Assembly: GCF_019969685.1 (NCBI RefSeq)
Contig: NZ_JAHXYZ010000001.1
Location: 1,674,001-1,738,000 of the forward strand
Source of the DNA: Microbacterium sp. EST19A
GTDB lineage: Bacteria > Actinomycetota > Actinomycetes > Actinomycetales > Microbacteriaceae
Direction of reading: 5' to 3'
DNA length: 64,000 nt
The position numbers and the translations under genes were made by a program. Positions 7,363 to 14,993 of this stretch are shown one piece after another. Position 1 is the stretch's first letter. Every line of letters begins with the position of its first letter. The notes below the pieces were generated by a model, which saw only the letters and a program-made list of their open reading frames with translations, did no database searches and was not told the origin of the DNA.

Positions 7363-8601
7363 TCACTCCGCTCGACGCACGCGCGACACGAGCGCGACGA
7401 GGGCCAGGGCGATCACGACGACGCCGTAGCCGATGCAGACTCCCTCGAGGCCGACGACGCCGACAAGCGAGCCGGCGATCACAGCCGGAACCCCGAAGGC
7501 GAGATAGGCCAGCAGGTAGATGACGGCGAAGGTGTCAGCGCGCTGCGTCGCCGGGATGCGCGGAGCGAGCGAGGCGACGACGCCCGAGAATCCGGTGCCG
7601 AAGCCCATGCCGGTCACCGCGGTCGCGGCGAGGTAGAAGGGGAGCGAGCCGATGCCCAGCGCGATCAGGGAGAGAGCGGTTCCGACCGCCAGCGCCGCGG
7701 TGCCGAACACGACCAGCGTGCGCGGAGACCGCCGCCGCATCACGACGGCGGTGATCGCGCCGACGCCCGCGAGCATCGCGACGGCGAGTCCTTGCCAGAG
7801 GTGCGCGTCGCCGCCGAGCTCGTTGTGCACGATGTTCGCGCCGAGCGAGAGGAAGAGTCCACCGGTCGCCCATCCGGCGACGACCGCGGGGGCGGCGCGC
7901 CAGAAGTCCGCGCGGATCGGAGTCGGGATCGACAGGCGGAAGCTCAGCGATGCCCAGACGCCCGGCTTGCGCGGTGCGGTCTCGGGGGCGAGCAGGAACA
8001 GCGCGGCCAGCACCACGTAGGCGATCGTCAGCGGGGCGAAGACGTCAAGGAGTGGAGCATCCGCGAGATCGAGGATGATGCCCGAGAGCAGCGCACCCGC
8101 CGCGAGGCCGATGCCCGGGCTGAGCGCGTTCCACAGGGCGGCGGTGCGGGTGCGTCCGCCGGGGGCGAGGTCGAGCACGGCGGCGGACAGGGCCGAGATG
8201 AGCAGACCGCTCGCGACGCCCTGCAGGATCCGGGCGAGGAACAGCAGCGGCACGGCATCCGCGTGCCAGAAGAGGAACATGCTCGCCGCGAGTAGCAGGA
8301 AGCCGGCGATCGCGACCGGGCGACGGCCGATGTGGTCGGAGAGCGAGCCGGCGGTGAGGAGTGTCAGCAGCAGTGCCACGGCATAGACCGCGAAGACGGC
8401 GGTGATGACGATCGCGTCGAAGCCGATGTTCTGCGCGAGCACGGGGTAGAACGGCGATGGCGCGCTCGCTCCGGTCATCATGGCGATCTGGGCGACGATC
8501 GCGAGGACGAACCCGAACCGGGCGCGACGGGCGGTGGGTCCCTGAGCCTGTCGAAGGGCAGGGTCGACCGGCGGTGCAGCGATCGGCTGGGTGGTGGTCA
8601 T
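7363..8601 (-). CDS. MFS transporter
   Basis: 412 residues, 12 predicted helices, AraJ/YfcJ-like MFS proteins. Motif A appears as GSLSDHIGRRPVAIAG (about 86-101) and the second-half counterpart is weaker. The cytoplasmic N-terminus contains LRQAQGP, encoded by a dispersed repeat (8536-8560) inserted in frame. Divergent from an ArsR-type regulator with two GTTCGA-type operators between them, so induction of export by the regulator's ligand is likely. Substrate unknown. Confidence 0.88.
   Translation of the reverse strand: MTTTQPIAAPPVDPALRQAQGPTARRARFGFVLAIVAQIAMMTGASAPSPFYPVLAQNIGFDAIVITAVFAVYAVALLLTLLTAGSLSDHIGRRPVAIAGFLLLAASMFLFWHADAVPLLFLARILQGVASGLLISALSAAVLDLAPGGRTRTAALWNALSPGIGLAAGALLSGIILDLADAPLLDVFAPLTIAYVVLAALFLLAPETAPRKPGVWASLSFRLSIPTPIRADFWRAAPAVVAGWATGGLFLSLGANIVHNELGGDAHLWQGLAVAMLAGVGAITAVVMRRRSPRTLVVFGTAALAVGTALSLIALGIGSLPFYLAATAVTGMGFGTGFSGVVASLAPRIPATQRADTFAVIYLLAYLAFGVPAVIAGSLVGVVGLEGVCIGYGVVVIALALVALVSRVRRAE
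8536..8560. repeat. Dispersed actinobacterial repeat inside a coding region
   Basis: The + strand carries CCTGAGCCTGTCGAAGGG with short flanks; read on the gene strand it is the CTTCGACAGGCTCAGG word well known as an abundant dispersed repeat in high-GC actinobacteria. It encodes LRQAQG in the N-terminal tail of the MFS protein. Confidence 0.7.
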
Positions 8602-8616
8602 GCGCGCTCCTCTGAG

Positions 8617-8634
8617 GTTCGAGAATCATCGAAC
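8617..8634. promoter_or_regulatory. ArsR-type operator 1
   Basis: GTTCGAGAATCATCGAAC: perfect 6-bp arms around a 6-bp centre, 16 bp upstream of the MFS start. Confidence 0.7.
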
Positions 8635-8663
8635 TATCGGAGCGTACTCGCGAATCAGCGATT

Positions 8664-8681
8664 GTTCAACTATTCTCGAAC
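8664..8681. promoter_or_regulatory. ArsR-type operator 2
   Basis: GTTCAACTATTCTCGAAC has the same spacing as the 8617 site with one arm mismatch, and abuts the regulator's start codon at 8683. Confidence 0.68.
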
Positions 8682-8682
8682 T

Positions 8683-8988
8683 ATGCCAGGCGATCTTCCG
8701 CACCCGGAGCGATCCGAGATCCAGCTCACGGACGTGCTCTTCGCGCTCAGCGACCCCGAGCGCCTGGCGATCGCGCGTCAGCTCGTCGACGGGCCTCTCG
8801 ACATGGCCGCCTGCCACGCCACCGACCCGAACCTCCCGAAGTCGACCAAGTCGCACTTCATGAAGGTGCTGCGCGAGGCGGGTGTCATCCGCAACGAACC
8901 GAACGGACGTCGACGGATGCTGACGCTCCGGCGCGACGATCTCGACATGCTGTTTCCGGGGCTGTTGGATTCGGTGTTGCGGAAGTAG
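8683..8988 (+). CDS. ArsR-like winged-helix regulator
   Basis: 101 residues, one winged helix: LTDVLFALSDPERLAIARQLVDGPLDM, then SHFMKVLREAGVIRNEPNGRRRMLTLRRDDL. It lacks an obvious metal-binding Cys motif, so it is more likely a small-molecule sensor than a metal sensor. The ATG lies 2 bp after operator 2, implying a leaderless or very short leader. Autorepression and control of the divergent MFS gene are inferred from the paired operators. Confidence 0.88.
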   Translation: MPGDLPHPERSEIQLTDVLFALSDPERLAIARQLVDGPLDMAACHATDPNLPKSTKSHFMKVLREAGVIRNEPNGRRRMLTLRRDDLDMLFPGLLDSVLRK

Positions 8989-9362
8989 AAGCCCTGGTGC
9001 TGGCGCAGCAAGGGGTGGCGCTGGCGCGGTGTCTTGAGGGCTGTGAACGTTCGGTCTCGAGGGGGGTCGTGCCGCGGCGGCGGGTGCCGGCGCTCCGAAG
9101 TGCGGCGTTGGTGCGGTGTCGTGTGGGTGCGGTGATCCGGTGTGCTGCCGAGGCGGACGTCATGGGGCGACGGATGCCGATGTCGCGAGCGGTGGCCACG
9201 ACACGGCTTGTCGGCTGCGGGATTCGCCGCTGCGAGGGATGAGGGGCTCGCGAAGTGCGCGGATGCGGACGTCGAAGCGACGGGCGCTCCGCGCTGCCCG
9301 CTACTCTCTCCACGCTGTCTGTCGTGCCTCTCTAAGGTTTCCCGCGATATGCCGGAATGACA
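8989..9362. other. 374-bp intergenic stretch, no gene seen
   Basis: Short open frames exist on both strands but have no recognisable domain, ribosome binding site or continuity with the neighbours. The composition is G/T-rich on the + strand like the DUF222 gene that follows. It may be a decayed remnant; I see no structured RNA. Confidence 0.5.
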
Positions 9363-9378
9363 TCGAACATATCTTCGA
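9363..9378. promoter_or_regulatory. LexA-like SOS box
   Basis: TCGAACATATCTTCGA matches the actinobacterial SOS box TCGAACN4GTTCGA at 11 of 12 specified positions. It overlaps the -35 region of the HNH gene promoter (see 9374-9403). Confidence 0.65.
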
Positions 9379-9403
9379 ATGTCGGGTGGTCTGCGGGTAA
9401 ACT
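9374..9403 (+). promoter_or_regulatory. Promoter of the HNH gene, probably leaderless
   Basis: TTCGAA (9374-9379) and TAAACT (9398-9403) are separated by 18 bp. The ATG at 9410 is 6 bp beyond the -10 box, the spacing expected for a leaderless transcript, and no Shine-Dalgarno sequence is present. Confidence 0.55.
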
Positions 9404-9409
9404 GTGGGT

Positions 9410-10750
9410 ATGTCGAAGCTCCCTGGTCTGATCGAGGCGGTCTCCCGCCTCGATCAGGTGTGGGCGGGCGCGGATGACGCGACGGGGTTGTCGCGGGAGC
9501 AGTTGATCGCCGTGGATCAGGCGATCGGGGTGCTGCGGCGCCGGTTGGATGCGGCGCATGCGGATGTTGCGGCGCGCATCGCGTACGAGTCGCGGACCGA
9601 GCTCGGCGCGGGGAGCCTGGCGAAAGAGCACGGGTTCCGGACGGCGGCGAAACTGCTCGCCGCGACCGGGGGCGTGTCGTCGGGTGATGCGATGCGGTTG
9701 GTGAGGGTGGGGGAGGCGACCGCGCCACGGACGGACCTGTTGGGGGCGAAGCTGCCGGCCCGCTACGAGGTTCTGCGAGAAGCCCTCGCATCGGGGGCGT
9801 TGAGTGTCGCTGCCGCGGGGTCGATCGTGGGGTTGTTGGATCGGTGTCGGGTGGTGGCTGGGGTGGAGCGGATCGGCCTGGCGGAAGAAACCTTGGCGGC
9901 TCGGTGTGCCGGGTTGGGGTTGGATGACGTCCGGAAGTTGATTGCTCGGGCGGAGGCGTGGTTGGACCCCGACGGGGTGGAACCGAAGGATGAGGAACGC
10001 CGGGCGAAGCGGTCGTGCACGATCGTCGAACGCGACGGGATGGTGCACCTGCACGCGGTCCTCGACGCGGAGACCGCCGCCCCCGTGGTGACCGCGTTGC
10101 GCGGATACGTGTCCGCGGCGTTCGCCGCCCGGAAGGATGCCCCGAACCCGGATGCTCCGGATGCGGACCGCCGCACCGTACCGATGCTGCAGGCCGATGC
10201 TCTCGCGATGTTCTGCGCGCACGTCCTCGACTGCGAGTCCCGGGTCCCTCTCGCCGGGGCGACCGTCGTGGTGCGTCTCACCCTGGATGACCTGCAGTCC
10301 GGGTCAGGGTCCGCGACCATCGACGGGATGGACCACCCCGTGAACATCGGTGCTGCGAGACGGATGGCCGCCGCCGGCGGGGTCATCCCGTGGGTGTGCG
10401 GCGGAAAGAGCGAGATATTGGACTGGGGGAGGGAGAAACGCTTGTTCACCCGCGCGCAACGATTGGCCCTGGCCGAACGGGATTGTGGGTGTGCGATGTG
10501 CGGGCTCCCACCCGGGATGACGAAAGCGCATCACATCCGCTGGTGGACGAGAGATCACGGGCCGACCGACCTGTCCAACGGGGTGCTCCTGTGCGAGACG
10601 TGTCATCACCGGATCCATGACAACGGGTGGGAGATCCGGGTCGACGGGACCGGTGTGACTGCCCGGGTGTGGTTCATCCCGCCCGCGTACGTCGACCCCG
10701 CCCGCACACCCCGCACCGGCGGTCGCCACCGATTCGACATCGCCGCATGA
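9410..10750 (+). CDS. DUF222 / HNH endonuclease (13E12 repeat family)
   Basis: 446 residues. The N-terminal two thirds are the helical DUF222 domain. The C-terminus is an HNH nuclease: CAMCGLPPGMTKAHHIRWW, then NGVLLCETCHHRIHDNGW. It keeps both CxxC pairs that bind structural zinc and the His residues of the beta-beta-alpha-metal fold. ATG 9410 is preferred to GTG 9404 because of promoter spacing. These proteins occur in multiple copies in actinobacteria and are thought to be linked to mobile DNA or recombination. The SOS-type box suggests DNA-damage induction. Confidence 0.92.
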   Translation: MSKLPGLIEAVSRLDQVWAGADDATGLSREQLIAVDQAIGVLRRRLDAAHADVAARIAYESRTELGAGSLAKEHGFRTAAKLLAATGGVSSGDAMRLVRVGEATAPRTDLLGAKLPARYEVLREALASGALSVAAAGSIVGLLDRCRVVAGVERIGLAEETLAARCAGLGLDDVRKLIARAEAWLDPDGVEPKDEERRAKRSCTIVERDGMVHLHAVLDAETAAPVVTALRGYVSAAFAARKDAPNPDAPDADRRTVPMLQADALAMFCAHVLDCESRVPLAGATVVVRLTLDDLQSGSGSATIDGMDHPVNIGAARRMAAAGGVIPWVCGGKSEILDWGREKRLFTRAQRLALAERDCGCAMCGLPPGMTKAHHIRWWTRDHGPTDLSNGVLLCETCHHRIHDNGWEIRVDGTGVTARVWFIPPAYVDPARTPRTGGRHRFDIAA

Positions 10751-10785
10751 ACGCGTCGACGACACCCAGATCGCGCAAGATATGA

Positions 10786-10871
10786 ACGGCAGCAGCGCCT
10801 GAATATCGCCTCGGCAACAACGGCAGCAGCGCCTGAATATCGCCTCCGCAACGACGGCAGCCGCGCCTGAA
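10786..10871. repeat. 34-bp tandem repeat, 2.5 copies
   Basis: Units begin at 10786, 10820 and 10854 with ACGGCAGC[A/C]GCGCCTGAA and continue TATCGCCTC[G/C]GCAAC; the third copy breaks off after 18 bp. The repeat starts 36 bp after the HNH stop. A period of 34 is not a coding multiple and there are too few units for a CRISPR array. Confidence 0.8.
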
Positions 10872-11035
10872 CCGGGCCGCCGCGACGCGCTCCGCTCCGA
10901 CCTCCTCGATACCTCGCTCAGATCTGTCGCAGAATCGCGGGCTGTCCGGTCATAGCTGGTGAAGACATCCGTCGCGCACCTCACATTCGTGTGCCCGACA
11001 TCGTCGACATAGTGAGGGCCGAGAGAGACGAGAAC

Positions 11036-12691
11036 GTGATGCTGAGAGCGACGACGGAGGGCCGCCGGGTCTCCGTCACCGAACGACTGTCCACCGCTGT
11101 ACGTCAGAGCCGGAGTGGCCGACGCGCCAGCAAAGTCATCGCCGACCTCCGCGGCCGATCGATCCCCCTGCACTGGACCAACCTGTTCGGCGTCGTATCC
11201 CTGGCCGCCCTTGTCGTCCTGTTCATCACCGGCATCTTCCTGATGTTCGTCTACGTCCCCTCCAGCGAGCAGATGCGCTACGCCGGCACCTACCCGCCGC
11301 TCGTCGGCATCGAGATGTCGCAGGCTTACGCCTCGACGCTCGCGATCTCCTTCGAGATTCCCGGCGGCCTGCTCATGCGCCACGCGCACCACTGGGCGGG
11401 ACTCCTCCTTCCTGCAGCCCTCATCCTGCAGATGCTCGTCAGCTTCTTCACCGGAGCCTTCCGACGCCCGCGCCGGGCCGGCTGGGTGCTGCTGTTCCTC
11501 GTCTTCGTGATGGCCCTCGCCGCAGGCTGGAGCGGCTACGCGCTGCCCGACGACCTGCTCTCCGGCACCGGACTGCGCATCGTCGAGGGAATCGTCCTCG
11601 GCATCCCCTTCATCGGCACCACCCTGTCGAGCCTGCTGTTCGGCGGCGAGTTCCCGGGACGGATCATCGAGAACCTCTACCCGCTGCACATCCTCGTGTT
11701 CCCGGCCGCCCTCGTCCTCTTCCTCGTCCTGCGCATCCGCTCCTCGCTCCGCCACCGCGCGCCGCAGTTCGCGGGCCCCGGCCGCACCGAGCAGAACGTC
11801 GTCGGCATCCACCTGTTCCCGCAGATGGCCGCCCGCGCCGGCGGACTCTTCCTCATCGTCTGCGGACTCCTCGTCGCCATCTCGTCGACCGTCACGATCG
11901 CACCGATCTGGGCGTACGGACCGTCATCACCCGGTGATGCCTCGGCCGGCAGCCAGCCCGACTGGTACACCGGATTCCTCGACGGCGCCCTGCGCCTCGT
12001 CCCACCCGGCTGGGAGGTCGAATGGCTCGGACGCACCTGGACCTTCGCCGTGCTCGTCCCCCTCGCCGTCGTCGGGCTCTTCCTCCTGCTGATCGTCGCC
12101 TACCCGTTCCTCGAAGCATGGATCACCCGGGACACCCGCGAACATCACCTGCTCGACCGCCCGCGCAACGCACCGGGCCGCACCGGAATCGGCGTCGCCG
12201 CGATGGTCTTCTATTGCGCGCTCTGGGGCGCCGCGAGCGCAGACCTGATCGCCACCCACTTCTCGATCGGCCTCGAGACGACCATCCACTTCTTCCAGGC
12301 CGCCGTCATCGCCGGTCCCGTGCTCGCGTTCATCCTGACTCGCCGCATCGCCATCGCGCTGCAGCGCAAGGACCGGCACATCCTGCTGCACGGCTACGAG
12401 ACCGGCCGCATAGTCCGCCTGCCCGGCGGCGAGTATGTCGAAGTCCACGCGCCCCTCACCCCGCACGAGCGCTGGCGGCTCATCGACGAGAACCCCGCCC
12501 TCTCGACCACGGACAAGCCTGCCCTCACAGGCCGACGGATGCCGGGCGAGCGAGTGCGCGCCGCGCTCGCGCACCTGTTCTTCGAGCAGCGTCTCGAACC
12601 TCTCGACGCTGAAGAGCGCGAGCAGCTCCGAGAGCTCGAGAATCGGGCATCCGACCTCACATTCGAGGGCGCTGCGTCGTCGGATAAGTGA
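11036..12691 (+). CDS. Cytochrome b (QcrB-like) paralogue lacking one heme's ligands
   Basis: Membrane quinol-oxidising cytochrome b fold, about 551 residues from GTG 11036 (ATG 11039 and GTG 10991 are alternatives). It aligns throughout with actinobacterial QcrB: HWTNLFG, MRHAHHWAG, RRPRRAGW, LPDDLLSGTGLRI, QPDWY of the quinol site (about 308-311), YPFLEAW, and the cytoplasmic HGYETGRIVRLPGGEYVE tail. Heme ligands His118 (helix B) and His218 (helix D) are present. The partner positions that carry His in canonical QcrB are Gln132 and Arg233, so the second b heme should be missing. No qcrA or qcrC is adjacent; an NDH-2-type gene follows after 19 bp. Confidence 0.85.
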   Translation: MMLRATTEGRRVSVTERLSTAVRQSRSGRRASKVIADLRGRSIPLHWTNLFGVVSLAALVVLFITGIFLMFVYVPSSEQMRYAGTYPPLVGIEMSQAYASTLAISFEIPGGLLMRHAHHWAGLLLPAALILQMLVSFFTGAFRRPRRAGWVLLFLVFVMALAAGWSGYALPDDLLSGTGLRIVEGIVLGIPFIGTTLSSLLFGGEFPGRIIENLYPLHILVFPAALVLFLVLRIRSSLRHRAPQFAGPGRTEQNVVGIHLFPQMAARAGGLFLIVCGLLVAISSTVTIAPIWAYGPSSPGDASAGSQPDWYTGFLDGALRLVPPGWEVEWLGRTWTFAVLVPLAVVGLFLLLIVAYPFLEAWITRDTREHHLLDRPRNAPGRTGIGVAAMVFYCALWGAASADLIATHFSIGLETTIHFFQAAVIAGPVLAFILTRRIAIALQRKDRHILLHGYETGRIVRLPGGEYVEVHAPLTPHERWRLIDENPALSTTDKPALTGRRMPGERVRAALAHLFFEQRLEPLDAEEREQLRELENRASDLTFEGAASSDK

Positions 12692-12710
12692 AGGCAGAGA
12701 GAAGAGAGAG

Positions 12711-14099
12711 ATGAAGAACGTCCTGATCATCGGCGGTGGCTACGCAGGCTTCTACACGGCCTGGGGTCTGGAGAAGAAGCTCCGTCCGGGCGAAGCGCAG
12801 GTCACCGTGGTCGAGCCCCGACCGTTCATGACCTACCAGCCGTTCCTCCCCGAAGCCGCGGCAGGCTCGGTCGAACCCCGCCACGTCGCGGTGTCGCTGC
12901 GGCGGAAGCTCACCCGCACGAACGTGATCACCGGACGCGTGGTGCAGGTGCGTCACGCCGAGAAGGTCGCCGTGATCCGTCCGATCGACGGACCGGACCG
13001 GGAATACCCCTACGACATCGTCGTGGTCACCGCCGGGGCCGTCACCCGCACCTTCCCGATCCCCGGCATCCTCGACGAGGCGATCGGCCTCAAATCCGCC
13101 GAAGAGGCCGTCGCCATACGTGAGTCGCTACTCGGTGCGTTCGAACGTGCATCCGCCATGGAACCCGGTGAAGAGCGACGCCGCACCCTCTCGGTCACCG
13201 TCGTCGGCGGCGGATTCTCGGGCGTCGAGGTCTTCGGCGAACTGCTCTCGTTGGCCACCTTCCTACTGAGCAAGTACCCGATGCTCTCTCCGGCCGACCT
13301 CGACTTCCACCTCGTCGAGGCGGCACAGCGCATCCTTCCCGAGGTCAGCGACGGCCCGGGCGCCTGGGTCGTGCGGGAACTCGAGCGCCGCGGCGCCCAC
13401 GTGCATCTCGGCACCCAGCTCCGCGCAGCCGAGGGTCGGCACATCGTGCTCTCCACGGGCGAGGAATACGACACCGGCCTGCTCATCTGGACCGCCGGCA
13501 ACGCCGCGAATCCGATGACCGCCCGGCACACCGACTTGCCGATCGATCAGCGCGGCCTGCTGGCCGTGCAGGCGGACCTCCGCGTGTTCGACGACGTCGA
13601 ACGACGCGTCGTCGAGGATGCGTGGGGCGCCGGCGACAACGCCGCCGTTCCCGACCTGACGCAGGATGCCGCGGGCGCGCGCACCGTCCCGAACGCGCAG
13701 CACGCGGTGCGGCAGGGGCGACGGCTGGCGAAGAACCTCGTCCGCACCTTGCGCGGTAGGCAGCCGGTCGACTACGTGCACCACAACCTCGGGGTCGTCG
13801 CTACCCTCGGTCTCGGCCGCGGCATCTTCCAGTGGCGCGGGATCGTCGTGAAGGGCTTCCTCGCCTGGGTCATGCACCGTGGCTACCACGTGCTGGCCGT
13901 GCCGACGTGGGACCGCAAGGTGCGCGTGCTGCTGGGCTGGATCCCCGGCGTGCTCTTCGGCCGCGACATCGTCTCGCTGCCCGACCTGCGGGACCCGCGC
14001 GAGCTCTTCGTGACTGGCGGCGAGCCGCCCCGCGCCGTCTCGGTGCCTGCGAGATCAGCGGAAGTACGACGCCCCGTTCAGATCGAGGATGCTGCCTGA
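12711..14099 (+). CDS. NDH-2-type FAD-dependent NAD(P)H:quinone oxidoreductase
   Basis: 462 residues, two dinucleotide-binding folds: IIGGGYAGFYTAWGLEKKL at residues 5-23 (FAD) and VVGGGFSGVEVFGELL near 165 (NADH). The FAD motif WGAGDNAAVPD is near 305, followed by NAQHAVRQGRRLAKN. The C-terminal amphipathic region FLAWVMHRGYHVLAVPTWDRKVRVLLGW resembles the membrane-anchoring tail of type II NADH dehydrogenases. Strong AGAAGAGAGAG ribosome binding site. Probably one operon with the cytochrome b paralogue, suggesting NADH-to-quinone input next to an altered quinol-binding cytochrome. The last 45 bp overlap the convergent SDR gene. Confidence 0.9.
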   Translation: MKNVLIIGGGYAGFYTAWGLEKKLRPGEAQVTVVEPRPFMTYQPFLPEAAAGSVEPRHVAVSLRRKLTRTNVITGRVVQVRHAEKVAVIRPIDGPDREYPYDIVVVTAGAVTRTFPIPGILDEAIGLKSAEEAVAIRESLLGAFERASAMEPGEERRRTLSVTVVGGGFSGVEVFGELLSLATFLLSKYPMLSPADLDFHLVEAAQRILPEVSDGPGAWVVRELERRGAHVHLGTQLRAAEGRHIVLSTGEEYDTGLLIWTAGNAANPMTARHTDLPIDQRGLLAVQADLRVFDDVERRVVEDAWGAGDNAAVPDLTQDAAGARTVPNAQHAVRQGRRLAKNLVRTLRGRQPVDYVHHNLGVVATLGLGRGIFQWRGIVVKGFLAWVMHRGYHVLAVPTWDRKVRVLLGWIPGVLFGRDIVSLPDLRDPRELFVTGGEPPRAVSVPARSAEVRRPVQIEDAA

Positions 14100-14813
14100 G
14101 GCCCACGTCGACTGCGGCGAGGTGAGGTAGGCGACAGCATCCGCCACTTCCTCGGGCGTCCCGACCCGGCCGAAGGGGCTCTGACCTCGGACCCGCTCGC
14201 CCGACGCGCCGTCCAGGAGCGACGTCTGCCGATCGGTCGAGATCACTCCGGGCGCGACCGACGTCACCGCGATCCCGTGCGGGGCCAGCGCGAGCGCCAT
14301 CGACTGCCCGAACGCCTGCAACCCGGCCTTGCTCGCGGCATACGCCGGGTGCTCGGCCTCTCCGCGGAACGCTCCGCGCGAGCCGACGTTCACGATCGAC
14401 CCGCCCGCGCCCCGCTCGATCAGGTGCTGCGCGACGAGCATCGTCACGTTCGACGCCCCGAGCAGATTCACCGCCACCATCTGCGCCCAGGACTCCTGCC
14501 AGTGCTCGTACGACGTCGACGCGACCGGATGAGCGTTGGCCTCGTTCGGCGCGACCGCCGCATTGTTGACGAGGATGTCGAGCGTTCCCACCGCGGCGAG
14601 AGCCTCTACGACGACGCGCTGCGCCTCGGCCGGGTCGCCGATGTCGCCGCCGACGACAGCGTGCCCGGTGCCGTCGAGCGAGGCCAGCGTCTCTTCCGCC
14701 GCCGCGCGATCCGAGGCGTAGTGCACGACGACGCGGTCTCCCCGCCGGGCGAGGACCTGCGCGACGGCACGACCGATGCCGCGTGAGCTGCCGGTGACGA
14801 GGGCGTGGGCCAT
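14055..14813 (-). CDS. SDR-family oxidoreductase
   Basis: 252-residue classical short-chain dehydrogenase. Cofactor motif TGSSRGIGRA (residues 7-16), NNAAV (about 86-90), catalytic Ser in NVGSRGAF and YAASK with Tyr/Lys (about 158-162), and a C-terminus matching FabG-like members. Substrate not predictable. The 3' end is antisense to the NDH-2 3' end over 45 bp, with both stop codons clear. Confidence 0.9.
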   Translation of the reverse strand: MAHALVTGSSRGIGRAVAQVLARRGDRVVVHYASDRAAAEETLASLDGTGHAVVGGDIGDPAEAQRVVVEALAAVGTLDILVNNAAVAPNEANAHPVASTSYEHWQESWAQMVAVNLLGASNVTMLVAQHLIERGAGGSIVNVGSRGAFRGEAEHPAYAASKAGLQAFGQSMALALAPHGIAVTSVAPGVISTDRQTSLLDGASGERVRGQSPFGRVGTPEEVADAVAYLTSPQSTWASGSILDLNGASYFR

Positions 14814-14930
14814 GGGGAACTCCTTCGACGCAGGGTTGTCTTCGAGATCATGTCATGTCCGCTGTCGCTCACCGCGCGTGGTGAGGTATTGCCGCACCTA
14901 CCGCCTTGTACCGCGGATCATTCGCGATAA

Positions 14931-14948
14931 AGGTGTGATACCTTACTC
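14931..14948. promoter_or_regulatory. Putative operator shared with the oligopeptide ABC operon
   Basis: The reverse complement, GAGTAAGGTATCACACCT, matches 31425-31442 at 15 of 18 positions. It includes the small palindrome AAGGTGTGATACCTT. A partial copy, GTGAGGTATT, lies at 14881. It is 46 bp upstream of the aminopeptidase ATG. The GntR regulator at 30566 is the obvious candidate binder (inference). Confidence 0.5.
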
Positions 14949-14993
14949 AGCAAGCGACATGCGGCGACAGAGGTGTGCGACGAGAGGTGTGCC

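Noticed and set aside
8997..9242. 81-codon + frame before the HNH gene
   Set aside because: No ribosome binding site, no recognisable domain, G/T-rich composition; treated as non-coding.
10786..10871. CRISPR-like array
   Set aside because: Only 2.5 contiguous units without spacers; it is a tandem repeat.
14055..14099. Frameshift suspicion where NDH-2 and SDR 3' ends overlap
   Set aside because: Both proteins have normal family C-termini; the 45-bp antisense overlap is a genuine convergent arrangement.
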